From positions 16,346,009-16,410,008 of the forward strand of contig CM063247.1 of assembly GCA_032158295.1 (NCBI GenBank): DNA of 64,000 nt. Reading direction: 5' to 3'. The notes under the pieces are model-generated. The model worked only from the letters and a program-made list of their open reading frames with translations, did not search any database and was not told the origin of the DNA. This DNA is from Pycnopodia helianthoides. Its lineage: Eukaryota > Echinodermata > Asteroidea > Forcipulatida > Asteriidae. The translations under genes and the position numbers were made by a program. Position 1 is the stretch's first letter, and each line of letters starts with the position of its first letter. Positions 33,057 to 44,173 of the stretch are shown here, in pieces.

Positions 33057-33451
33057 TTAAAGGAACATTACAGAATTGGTTTTTGCTAACAAAACAGTTG
33101 CTGGCAGTGTAAGCACTTTATGGTAATCCACCATATACATGAACTGACAAACCTGTAGAAGTTTGAGATCGATCGGCCATCTGGGTCACGAGAAAATAGT
33201 GAAAAACCGATTACACATTTGCATGAAATCATATAGATTCAACAAATGAATAAAATGCTCACTGAGCGATAAACTCCAATCGGAAAATTAGTTTATTCAT
33301 TTCTCATCAAATATGGCATTTCAGACAAAAATATTTCAAGGGATGTTTTCTACTATCATCATCATTAGACCGTGTAAGTTTTAAGTAAATCTGTGATCAA
33401 AAAGTATATTTTACAAGTTTTGTTCTTACTAATTCTGTAATGTTCCTTTAA
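33057..33451 (+). mobile_element. TTAA MITE, family C (copy C4)
   Basis: TTAAAGGAACATTACAG to CTGTAATGTTCCTTTAA with both TTAA sites intact. With the following 68 bp it forms a block also found at 47138-47599. Confidence 0.93.
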
Positions 33452-33519
33452 ATATTTCTCTGAATATTTGGTGTTGGGTGTGAACTTCATAACCATTGGT
33501 GAGCTTCCAGATTGAAACT

Positions 33520-33729
33520 GTGAGCGTGAGCGTTTTATTCATTTGTTGAATCTGTATGATTTCATGCAAATGTGTAATCGGTTTTTCACTATTTTCTCGT
33601 GACCCAGATGGCCGATCGATCTCAAACTTCTACAGGTTTGTCAGTTTATGTTTATGGTGGATTACATAAAGTGCTTACACTGCCAGCAACTGTTTTGTTA
33701 GCAAAACCAATTCTGTCATGTTCCTTTAA
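33520..33729 (-). mobile_element. TTAA MITE, family C (copy C5, half element)
   Basis: Starts in the middle of the family at GTGAGCGTTTTATTC and runs to CATGTTCCTTTAA. The other half is absent. It lies inverted relative to C4, 69 bp away. Confidence 0.85.
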
Positions 33730-34578
33730 CACTAAACATCCTTTTATTTCCTGTAGTGTATTTTTTATATGAAGTGAGCCAACATAGTCAAATTGTTCAC
33801 AGTTAATGTTCCTTTAATGTTCTCTTCATGTATCCAATTCTCTCCTGGATTTATAGCCCACTTAGGGCTCGGCTCAAACTCGCCAAGGAGAGAGTACATT
33901 TCGTAGTTTCCACTTAAAAGCGACACTTTCTAATGCAGCTCTAAAAAGTACAGCCCGAAACGCTTCTTACTTCCTGTGGTGTAGTACTCCCCTCAACATG
34001 AGTTCCTGAAGGCACATTGCGACTCGAACCGTAATCGCACTTTTTATGCTAGAACTTGAGGTAAATTCGTACATGTAGTTGACATGATGTCTATCAGAGT
34101 GTTTCTGTAAATTTCAACTTATGAAAAAGTGGAAATTCAAAAAAAAAAAGGGCTGAAATAAGGTTTGTCATTTAATAAATATGAAAAAAGGAAAAAAGAA
34201 AATAGAAAAGGTTTTGTGAACTGCTCACCAACCAAAAGGACCTATATGGTATAAATGTGAAAAAATAGTTAGTGGCCTTCGACCCTAGCAGAGTCTTCCT
34301 GGAAGGCTAAATGACAACACAACACATAAACACGCATTCTCAAAAATGCATCCTTGTGGAGCACTCTTTTGTTCTTTCCTTTGTCCCTGCGCTTAACAGT
34401 TTCCCATAGACTTTGTACACAAATTTCCTTGTGGAGCACCCTGGTCTTTAGAAATTCCATGTGGAGACCTTTTGTTTTCCCTTTTTTGTTTTGTCCTTGG
34501 CCTCCATAAGGTATCAAAAGTGAGCACAGGTATACTGGTGTAACAGAAGCAGTCAAGTGGAAATAGATGAAAATAGAC

Positions 34579-34619
<41 letters not shown>

Positions 34620-35020
34620 AAGCAGAAAGCACACAGACAAAGCAAGGGATGAACAATGACGAAGGAAACAACAGGGGGCGGGGTTAGAGGGAAGGGGCTG
34701 GTTTAACCACAAGAGGTTGGAAACACAAAAGACAAAGTCAAAGGTCGGGAAGAGGGAGAACAAGTAATTAATTAGTGAATGTAACAGACTAAAAAGGGGG
34801 AGAAAGTATATGTAAAACAGTACAGATGATTTTGGAACATCTTTTATCTCCTTTTGTTTGCAGCTACGATTATGCCCTTCCCTTAAAAATCATCTATAGC
34901 TTTAATTGCATGGTGTGGAAAATAAGAATAGCTACAAAAAGTAAACATGCAGGTACAACCAAAATGTGCATCCCTCAAGCTCTACATAAGCTGCATCACC
35001 ATCGGCAGTCCAGCATTCAC
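33730..35020. other. No gene recognised; repeats with GA tract
   Basis: 34205-34310 is an inverted relative of the 11530-11690 repeat. 34342-34516 matches 36319-36490 (CATAGACTTTGTACACAAA; CTTGTGGAGCA). A (GA)n run lies at 34577-34620. The minus frames at 34269-34763 owe their Ser/Leu repeats to that run. Confidence 0.5.
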
Positions 35021-35060
35021 CTGAAGACGAACAGAGTATACTGTTCGAAACGTCGAGACC
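35021..35060 (+). ncRNA. Hammerhead-like motif (copy with changed stem II)
   Basis: CTGAAGA (35021-35027), one C, stem GAACAG/CTGTTC with six pairs around AGTATA, GAAA (35047-35050), CGTC, GAGACC. All six stem II positions still pair although its sequence differs from the 24552 copy, which is covariation. The 5' strand of stem I (TTCAC) no longer pairs with GAGAC. Confidence 0.45.
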
Positions 35061-35161
35061 ACACCGGCTGTTTTCAGAGTCAACAGTTCTCCTAAAAGAG
35101 ATTTTTTTTCTTCCATGGTTGTACCCGTAAGTTAACTATTTCATGTATTTGTAGTTATTCT

Positions 35162-35570
35162 TTAAAGACACTGGACACTATTGGTAATTGTCAAAGACCA
35201 GTCTTCTCACTTGGTGTATCTCAACATATGCACAAAATAACAAACCTGTGAAAATTTGAACTCAATTGGCCATCGAAGTTGCGAGATAATAATAGAAGAA
35301 AAAGAAGAAAAATAAAAGAAAAAACACCCTTGTCACACGAAGTTGTGTGCTTTCAGATGCTTGATTTCGAGACCTCACGCGTGAGGTCTCAAAATCAATT
35401 CAAATATTTTACTGAGAAATTACTTTTTTCTCAAAAACTACGTTACTTCAGAGGGAGCCGTTTCTCACAATGTTTCATACTATCGACAGCTCTCCATTGC
35501 TCGTTACCGAGTAAGGTTTTTATGCTAACAATTATTTTGAGTAATTACCAATAGTGTCCAGTGCCTTTAA
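35162..35570 (-). mobile_element. TTAA MITE, family A (copy A4)
   Basis: TTAAAGACACTGGACAC and GTGTCCAGTGCCTTTAA ends. The central palindrome is GAGACCTCACGCGTGAGGTC near 35369. An AAG-rich insertion near 35295-35320 lengthens it. Confidence 0.92.
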
Positions 35571-37050
35571 TGCACTACCGAGTTAACCTAACATAGACCC
35601 CTATACCTTCTCATGATACCTGCTCATTAACGACAACAGTTCACCTACCCGCTCCAATGTAATTCAAATTGACTCATTCGCTTTTCATTTAGTTCACAAT
35701 GCAACATCTCAAGGGGGGTGTCCCTCCCCAATTACGGAAGGGAAAACACTTTCACCCTCGTCGTCCGTTGTCGGTTCTGACTACATATAATGAGATTGCT
35801 TCAAGGCGTTTCCTAGGTTTTTTTCCTCAGTCTCGCACGAGCGGAGAAGAAGAAGAAGAGAAGAAGAAAAAAATCAATTCAACAGATCAAAATCTGATAT
35901 GCTTCATTATGTTACTAGAGAACCCCTCGCTGCCGTTGCAGATCAATAAATCCTGTGTCGCTGGAGAAACTAGATACAATATTTAGTAATAGCATCTACT
36001 GGAACGTACGCGGAGGGGAAAGCTTTTGCAGACCACAGAACTGGTGGCAATTAAATACAAATATTCTCAATCATAATCTGGAGGGGAAAAAATCAATAGT
36101 ATATTGATATAACAAGGTTCGTGGGTGGAAAAAAAAAGGATGATATTAGATACTTAGGTATTGGTTACCGGCCTCTGTAACTAATATTGCTTATCTGTTC
36201 GGGAATAATAAAGATGATATATTTGTTTACCTCTTGATATTCTTCTGTGAACTAGAAGAAGATTCTGTCCATTACCTCAACATTAAACATATGTGGAACA
36301 CTGAAATGTACACACATTCCTATTTTTGCATCCCTGTGGAGACATGTTTTGTTCTTTCCTTTGTCCCTGTAGTTAAGAACCTCCCATAGACTTTGTACAC
36401 AAAATTCCTTGTGGAGCAACCCAGTCTTTAGAATTTCCCTATGGAGACCCTTTGTTGTCCCTTTTCTGTTTTGTTCTCGGTCTCCATAAGCTAGTGAAAA
36501 TGAAATCATTGTGTTTATACTATCATTGACTCACACACTTAGTTATTATGTTTTAATAGTTTGCACTCATTTCTTATAATACAATGCAATCTTTTTTTTC
36601 CAGCTGAACAGGTGGTTTACTCTTTTTTGTTTGTTTCTCATCTGTGCCATTGGAAATTTTAAAAACACAGTACAAAGTCTTGCTGTGCCTGCATGGCACT
36701 GTTCTCTTTTTTTCTCTCTCTCTTTTTTTTCTCCATTATAATAAATAAACTGGAGTTGGCTGCCTTATAATAGTCAAAAACAAGTCATACATTTAACACA
36801 AAGGCATGAGATGGCAGTTGTAGTCAAATCATTTGGTGCACAATATGTGGCATGGTGTATCTCCCAACCCCCCCCCCCCCCAATGTGTCTTCATTGTGTT
36901 CTGGAAATCTCAGGAATTCTTTAGAGGATTTGGGGGAGTGGGGTGTACTTCTGTACAACTGGGAAAGAGTTAGGAAACATTTGGGGGGGGATGGGTGTCT
37001 CTCTTAATAGGTCAAAGAGTGTTAAAGGTGGCATGGCTTTATTTTATTTT
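35571..37050. other. No gene recognised
   Basis: Holds the second copy of the 34342 repeat (36319-36490), a CT/T-rich run at 36700-36735 and a C tract at about 36867-36880. No conserved coding frame. Confidence 0.45.
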
Positions 37051-37052
37051 TT

Positions 37053-37397
37053 TTAAGGCCCTGTACACTATTGGTAAGATCAAAAAACACAATGTTCACA
37101 GATTCACACATAACTTACATGATTTAAAATAAGTAATGGTAGAAAAGGTTCCTTAAAATATTTCTGCCTAAAATGATATCGTTTCTGAGAAACGAGTAAA
37201 ACAATAGTAATTATCGCGCGCGATAATTTGAAAAAACAGAAAACACATAAGATCTCTTTTCACTATTTTCTCGTGACCTCGATGACCAATTGAGCTCAAA
37301 ACTTTCACAGGTTTGTTTGTTCATGCATATGTTTAATCACACAAAATGTGGACACTGATTTTGAGCTGTTACCAAAAAGTGTACAATACCTTTAAGT
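37053..37397 (+). mobile_element. TTAA MITE, family B (copy B3)
   Basis: TTAAGGCCCTGTACAC to GTGTACAATACCTTTAA. It contains the CGCGCGCGAT palindrome. Very similar to B2. Confidence 0.92.
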
Positions 37398-38744
37398 TGG
37401 TCATTTAAATTTAAAAAGTGGGTTTGGACCCCCATGTTAGGTCAGAGCTACTAAAAATGCGAAAGGATTCCGTTTATCTATATTTGACCGAATAGATGAT
37501 GGATGCGCTACATGTTCAGAAGCCCTTGTTAGAGGGCCACACTTCATGGGTTGAGGTATATATAGGATATTTGTATACACGTTTTTTTGCATAGACAAAT
37601 ACCTCAAGCTGCTAGATGTCAACTCACAAAGCTGCTGTGTGTGAATTCAAGAGCTCTTTATATTTGCATGAAAACGAAAATAGGTCTTTTTACGGTTCTC
37701 AAGTGAAAAACAAAACAAAACACATACATTGCAAAGAGAAACACCGCTCCCTTTCTCTGCCTAAAGAAAATACAGCAAATGGGACGGCTGGATTTCTTAC
37801 AAAACCCTTTTAGTAAGGTTTAGTTTAGTTATAGGTTTAAGAGCTTTTAAGAATTTTCTCGGCAAAATATTTCCGCTTTCACAACTGCTTCCGCGCTCAA
37901 TGCTCCTGTTGTCCGGTACTTCACACTTGGTTGAATTAATCCCTACTCTCGAATTCCTGCATCTGCCTAATATTAACATTCATGTTTACATATCACGCCA
38001 GCATTCCTAAAAATAAGCCCCAAGGCAATTTGCACAAAGTTAGTGTGGGAAAAATTACCTAGGGCCTACTGAAATTAATAGGAAAACTCCAAGAATTGAG
38101 TATGCAGTTAATCAAAAAAATGTGATTGCAAGCATGTTGTGTGCCCGGGAGAATTGGGCGTATTGAAAGGGTGACTGGAAAAGGGCGTATTGAAAGGGCG
38201 TAAGCAATTAATCCTTTCCTTACCACGGGCGACTTTAGTCGACTGCACCCCTATTCTCACTTCCTTACCATTGGCGACTTTAGTCGTCCAAGCTTACACC
38301 AACAAGAGCATTCAAGCTTGAGCACAAAGGCCATTTGTAATAAAGCTGTACAGTTTGGCCGTGTTTACCCTCCATACCTAAAGGGAAGATCGGATCTTTT
38401 CCAATGATGGTAAAATGAAATAAGGTCGTTGTTATGCAATCTCTTCAAATTTGGAGTGGAAGATAGGAAAAGCCAAACACCTACAGAGCACCATATTATG
38501 GTTGTGTACAAAAAAGTGTTTGAGATTACACACCACACTATGGAAAGAAAGACACAGAATTTTAATATTTATTGGCCAATCTCAGTGATTTTTTGATTAT
38601 ATGAAAGGGAATTTTGCTGTAACAAAAATATCTTCAAGGAGATGATAATAGAGTTTGTAAAAATGGCCTTTGAACAAAAGCTTTCTGTTGTGTGAGAATG
38701 TATACTTCACGCTTGAGTGGTCAAACAATGCGGTCACCAGTGGT
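37398..38744. other. No gene recognised
   Basis: Small direct repeats: GGGCGTATTGAAAGGG twice (38155, 38183) and GGCGACTTTAGTCG twice (38229, 38274). Nothing coding recognised. Confidence 0.4.
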
Positions 38745-38920
38745 TGTTTATGTCATAGATTGTTTTTTTGTTAATGTAATGCTGATTTATAGGCCAAATT
38801 GTCAATAAAGATAGAATATAAGTCACAGGTGAAAGTTTCAGTTAGATACAGTGTCTACTTGCAGAGAAAACAGCGGAAAACTGTCACAGTATTTTCATCA
38901 AGAATGTCAAACAAGGTATT
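38745..38920 (-). mobile_element. Family E fragment (copy E5)
   Basis: Minus-strand E 3' half: AACTGAAACTTTCACCTGTG, CTATAAATCAGCATTAC, ACAATCTATGAC. No termini seen. Confidence 0.6.
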
Positions 38921-39070
38921 AATAGTACCGGATTGATTACCTGAAGAGTAAAGTCATTATCATCCTTCTAGTTTTGTAGTGTGGATCCAGGGGGTGAGTC
39001 CAGAGCTCTCCCTCCTTCCCTGCTCTCAATGACTTTTATTTTTTTCTTTAATTACCTTTTTTCTTTTGTG

Positions 39071-39466
39071 TTAAAGGCACTGGACACTATTGGTATTTAC
39101 TCAAAATAATTGTTAGCATAAAAACTTACTTGGTAACGAGCAATGGAGAGCTGTTGATAATGTAAAAAATTGTGAGAAACGGCTCCCTCTGAAGTAACGT
39201 AGTTTTTGAGAAAGAAGTAATTTCTCAGTAAAATGTTTGAACTGATTTTGAGACCTCATGCATGAGGTCTCAAAATCAAGCAATCAAGCATCTGAAAGCA
39301 CACAACTTCGTGTGACAAGGGTGTTTTTTCTTCCATTATTATCTCGCAACTTCGACGACCAATTGAGTTCAATTTTTCACAGGTTTGTTATTTTGTGCAT
39401 ATGTTGAGATACACCAAGTGAGAAGACTGGTCTTTGACAATTACCAATAGTGTCCAGTGTCTTTAA
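39071..39466 (+). mobile_element. TTAA MITE, family A (copy A5, reference copy)
   Basis: TTAAAGGCACTGGACAC to GTGTCCAGTGTCTTTAA with intact TTAA sites. A perfect 36-nt palindrome lies at 39243-39278, centred on ATGCAT within TTTTGAGACCTC arms. Good consensus for the family. Confidence 0.95.
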
Positions 39467-39654
39467 GCTTGTGCCATCACAGTACAGCTCTAATCTCGCT
39501 ACAGAACTTAGCTCAGGTAATATAGGGGTAAAAGTTCTAAGTCAAGCCTCGTTGACTGTTGAACATTAAATTATCAAAACAAGACGACGGTTGCGATACA
39601 ACCCGGGAAGCGGCAGTGAGATAGATCACCCTAAGGGGATGCAACTTTTTATTT

Positions 39655-39990
39655 CAAATATCAAGTAAAAAAAGGCACTAGTGGAACTGAGTGGGTCAAT
39701 TTTTAATAATTTGGGGTTGAACAAAGGAAATTTGTCTAGAGTGGGTTGTATTGTAATTGTGGGCGTAATACCTAGTTACACGGCAGTTTGAGGTTGAATG
39801 GCTTCTGACTGGCAGTCCTACAACAAAGATTGACAAAATAGGGAGACCGTTAACATTATAGGGCTAGATGGCTCAGGTGGTAGAGCGCCGGCACGTTAAT
39901 CCAGAGGTAGCAGGTTTATATCTCGCTCTATTAAATGTTCTTCGTTCAACCCAAAATTAATTTAAGTTTACCCCTGTGGTTTATTGCAAA
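39655..39990. mobile_element. SINE-1 composite
   Basis: A minus-strand tail (TTTGGGGTTGAACAAAGGAA) is followed by the SINE-1 leader TTGACAAAATAGGGAGACCG and a plus-strand head at 39866-39940 (TAGATGGCTCAGGTGG; GGCACGTTAATCC). The B box has decayed to AGGTTTATATCTC. Confidence 0.7.
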
Positions 39991-41269
39991 TAAATTAGCC
40001 GAACTCAGGAAAGTTCTGCTCAGTGGACATGGAACGCAATTTGATTTCTAATTTGACGCTGGTTCTTAACTCAATTACCGTTCGGCAGTTTATTTTTAGA
40101 CGCAATATTTTCTGTTTTATGAAATTACTGTCTATGCCTTGGATTTGTGGCTTTCGTAAATGGAGGTTCTGCAATCAAGATGCGCCAAAGGTTAAACACG
40201 TGGCAAATTGGGGGAACGGCTCCCAACAAACTAATGGAATAAAAGTAATTTTGCGTTCATGTATATGTTGAGTGATGTGAACGAGACTTTAATTTTGTAC
40301 GCCTAATTAATTTTTGATTAAACGGCAGTACAAGCTGTGTTATTGTCCGGGACTTGAAATAGACATCCAATAATCCATGTCGGAGTATAAACACTTGAAG
40401 ATGACGTGGTTATAGGTTGACACATTGCAGGAGAAATGAAGCTGAATTAAAAAGAAAGAGTGCGGAGTGTGGGTGAAGGGCGGAGTGTGGGTGTGAAGGA
40501 GTGGCACTTGAGAGGGACAGCAACTCGATGCAGGGGGGACACTGTTTTGTCCCTCCGAATCCTGCCTGGACCACAGTGAGGATGCATAGTGTTGTGTGTC
40601 CTGTTCAAAAGAGTGGAGTAATTTCGCTCCAATCCAGGCCCACTTCACACAAACTACAATCCCGGCCATATCTCGTTGGGCCCCCCTGCCTCCTTTCAAT
40701 GTTGAATCACATTGTTGCACAGTCTTGTTGCATGGTCTTCTGCGTTGCAGTCAACATTGAGCGGGGGGACGGGGGACGGGGGAGAGAATGTTTTTTGTGA
40801 GACAGGGAATGGTTATTGTATGGTTATTGTAACGTTAGGAATGGGTGGCCCAAGCATTTTGGCCGGGATTGTAGCTCCACTGGTTACAAGAAGCCTAGAG
40901 GAATTGCATTGAGCTAGATTTGTGTTGTTGATAATTTGTGCAAGAAAAGTTCAATAGTTACACTTGGTTTTTACATTACAATCTTCAAAGACAAAGGTGT
41001 TCTCAGAATTAAAAGTTTCTGTCCTAAGAAATGCCTTTGAACTTTGAAATTAGGGTGATTTGGGGTACAATTTCATACTAACGTATGCCAATTCGCTCTA
41101 GACTTGAAAGTAGCAGAACTTTGGGCATGCAGCAGATACTCACGTACCTGTGTGATGCATTGAAACCAACAGGATAATCATGTGTAATGTAATTCCACCT
41201 TAAGCTAAGCCCATTTTACACAGCTTGGCTGAGAAGCCAGTGGAAAAATGAAATGAGTGAGTTTTTTCT
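39991..41269. other. No gene recognised
   Basis: Several frames overlap at 40340-40912 on both strands, none with a known motif. A GGGGGACG direct repeat lies at about 40764-40782. Confidence 0.4.
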
Positions 41270-41782
41270 TTAAAGAGGTTGGGCCACGCTAGAGGTCACT
41301 CTTTAAAAAAAGTTTTACATCCCTAAATACACCTATATCTACCAAGAAAACACTGTGACAGAGTTATAGAATGAATGGTTATTCGTTTACAACACAGTTT
41401 CCAAGCCTCTTTTCACCCCCGCCTTCAGGCAAAATCGGAACAACAGCAGTCGGTGCCAGAAAGCTGTATCCAAAAATTCAAAAGAATAGTGACGTTGCAG
41501 TACGTACCCCTCTGTCAAACGGCTGTTTGTTGTTACTCATTGAAGCATTGCTCAGTACAGACCATCCGGGGATTCAGTACGTATAGTGACATCATGTTTT
41601 TTTGCTGCCCTCATTTACGGGATTTTGATAAATTTAGGCGGCGGGCTAGTGAACAGAGTAAAAACTCCCTGCAAATATCACTTCTTTTGTTAATGTAATG
41701 TTACAAAAGATATAACAAATTACAGAAAGCAGAAAACTAAAAAATAACGTCAACTTCAATCACCATGGCCCATCCTCTTTAA
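41270..41782 (+). mobile_element. TTAA MITE, family G
   Basis: TTAAAGAGGTTGGGCCACG at the left and, inverted, TTAAAGAGGATGGGCCATGG at the right: a 20-bp terminal repeat with two mismatches and TTAA at both ends. It is 513 bp long and the only copy here. The two overlapping frames inside do not resemble a transposase. Confidence 0.8.
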
Positions 41783-42563
41783 GGACTTACTTGTCTGTAT
41801 TGTAAAGACTCGGGTGTCATCAAGACTGTCCACATTCCTCTACAGTATCATGTTTGCTTTAATCTTGTTTTCGATATCTGAACTGTAAAGTTGTATTCTT
41901 TAAACCGATCACTCTTGCTGAGTGATAAATGTCTTCTCTACTTTTTGATACTGTGGAAACAAAATGAACCTTGAACCTTGAACGATGAAATGCAGAATGC
42001 AACCAATGTGTGTGTGTGTGTGTGTGTGTGTTTGTCGACTTCACAACATGGTACCAATAGACTGTGCAAGTCTCGCGTGTATTCAAACACTTTTGGGAGC
42101 ACTTTGGTCTCACGTACATTGCTTTCACGCGTGAAGAAAACAAACTCCCGCACATTAACGGGTCCCAATGTTCGAATACGCACGAGACTTGCACACTCTA
42201 TAGGAAGGATGCGCAATGGCACAATCTCCTCATAAAGTAATAACAGGCAGCTCTGCCTTTTGCTTTTTGCATGTGACCATCAGTGTACTTCAGTGTACTT
42301 CTTTCATGGTGGCAATGTCTGGAAACTCACTTTGTTCATGACTAGCTTGGCCTAAACCGCATTAGTGCCGTTAACGGGCAATCGTTGTGGTGGTATGAGC
42401 AAGGCTTAAGGTAATCTTGTGTGATTAACACCTTGCACCAGCATTACAGCTAAAGCTGCCATGCTGACCATTTTGTGAGTCAACTCATGTAAGCGTCTTC
42501 ACCGCATTGCCTAATAATGTGCAACTAGAGACATTTTTATGAACAATTCCTTACAGTATATCT
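41783..42563. other. No gene recognised; TG repeat
   Basis: (TG)n at 42009-42032. The minus frames here read through it. GACTGTGCAAGTCTCGCGTG (42060) and the inverted ACGAGACTTGCACACTC (42182) form a long-range inverted pair of about 140 bp, possibly an unrecognised element. Related words recur at 46040-46120. Confidence 0.45.
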
Positions 42564-42924
42564 TTAAAGGCCCTGTACACTATTGGTAAGATCGAAAAAC
42601 ACAAATGTTCACAGATTCACACATAACTTACATGACTTAAAATAAGTAATGGTAGAAAGAGTTTCTTAAAATATTTCTGCATAAAATGCTATCGTTTCTG
42701 AGAAATGAATAAAACAATAGTTTTATCACGCGCGATAATAAACTCGATGTTGGAAAACAGAAAACACATAAGGTCTCTTTTCACTATTTTCTCGTGACCT
42801 CGATAACCAATTGAGCTCAAATTTTCACAGGTTTGTTATTTCATGTATATGGTTAATCACACAAAACATGAACTTTGTTTGCGACTGTTTTGTCAGCTCT
42901 ACCAATCCTGTATAATACCTTTAA
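42564..42924 (+). mobile_element. TTAA MITE, family B (copy B4)
   Basis: TTAAAGGCCCTGTACAC to CAATCCTGTATAATACCTTTAA (42903-42924). The palindrome ATCACGCGCGAT is one step off perfect. It shares TTAA 42921-42924 with E2. Confidence 0.92.
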
Positions 42925-43514
42925 AGATAGGGTCATATTATTGGTAAATACTCCAAAAAATGAATGACGATACAAACTTACTTAGTGAGAAGTGCTGCAG
43001 CTGTTGATACCATGTAGTAAAAACTATTTTGAGAAAAGGATTCCCTTCAGAGTAACATGGTTTGGATAATTTTTCACACAAAACATTCGAATCTGAAAAG
43101 CGATTCATGCATGAATCGTTTCTCAGATTTCTTAGGGACGGTGTCTAATCTTGAACGCTGCGGCAAGGGATGCGGTTTGATCCACTGTCACCTCGCTAAA
43201 CGCGGATGTATTCAACGTTCTTGGTAAATGCTGTGACAGGTTTTTTCTGTGAAAATATTTGTCTATGAAGTCATATTCAAGAAAACTGTATCTAAAAACA
43301 TTTTTAAAAATGCAACAGCTGATTTTGGTAAATTAAGGACAATGTGTTTACATGCTAAAAATTTGTGCATAGTTTTCACTATTTTCTCCTGACGCACACA
43401 ATGGATAACCCCAAATATTTACAGGTTTGTTATTTCATGTATATGGTTGATCACACAAAACATGAACACTGTGACTATTTTGTCAGCTCTACCAATCCTG
43501 TGTAATACCTTTAA
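42921..43514 (+). mobile_element. TTAA MITE, E/B chimera (copy E2)
   Basis: The 5' half is E (TTAAAGATAGGGTCATA; palindrome CGATTCATGCATGAATCG at 43101-43118; E core to about 43250). The 3' half from about 43380 is B (TTTTCACTATTTTCTC; TTACAGGTTTGTTATTTC; CTACCAATCCTGTGTAATAC), ending in TTAA 43511-43514. Confidence 0.8.
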
Positions 43515-43777
43515 GATGTTTTCAAATACTTTTTCTCTTATTGTCGTGTCCCATTTCGTCCACTTGCTGTTGTTTTACTAGGACAGTGCTCCATTTGTTT
43601 TGATGAGTCTGGATTGATTTTACATCGATGCTGCAGATGTCTTTCGTGAAGAAACTTACCTTCATCGATGAGACAGCTGGTTACCAAATGACTAACGCAA
43701 GTCAATAATAATCAGCAATGGATGGAGATACATTTCTTGAGATTGAGTTTAGGAGACCGCTGCTCGGCTCTGTTTCC

Positions 43778-44173
43778 CAAGATTCATCTTGAGATGAGTT
43801 GTCAATATTGGCTTAGTGATTTTGTGTTGTGACATCACACTTTGCTTAGCAAATTAAGATTGATGAACATCTTAAGATCAGTCTTAGCTCATTGTGAAAT
43901 CGACCACAAAGCACTAAAGATTCATCTTAAGATGAGTAGTCAATTTAATATTGGGTTAGTGATTTTGTGTTGTGACATCACACTTTGCTTAGCATTAAGG
44001 TTGATAAACATCTTAAGATTAGTCTTAGCTCATTGTGAAATCAGGCCCAGTCTGGGTCAGTTTCAAAAAGCACAAAGATTCATCTTAAGATGAGTTGTCA
44101 ATATCGCCATAGTGATTTTGTCTTGTGACATCACACTTGCTTAGCAATTAAGACTGATACACATCTTAAGATC
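43778..44173 (+). repeat. N unit, about three tandem copies
   Basis: A ~140-bp unit containing TTCATCTTAAGATGAGT, GACATCACACTTTGCTTAGC and CTTAGCTCATTGTGAAATC. The edges GATTTCACAATGAGC and GTTTCAAAAAGCAC hint at a short inverted terminal repeat. The third copy stops at 44173 and resumes at 45077 after an insertion. A diverged single copy is at 25700-25790. Confidence 0.75.

Noticed and set aside
34269..34763. 164-codon minus-strand open frame rich in Ser and Leu
   Set aside because: Produced by the (GA)n tract at 34577-34620 and a dispersed repeat.
41371..41698. Overlapping open frames within element G as a transposase
   Set aside because: No DDE or other catalytic motif; too short and in two frames.
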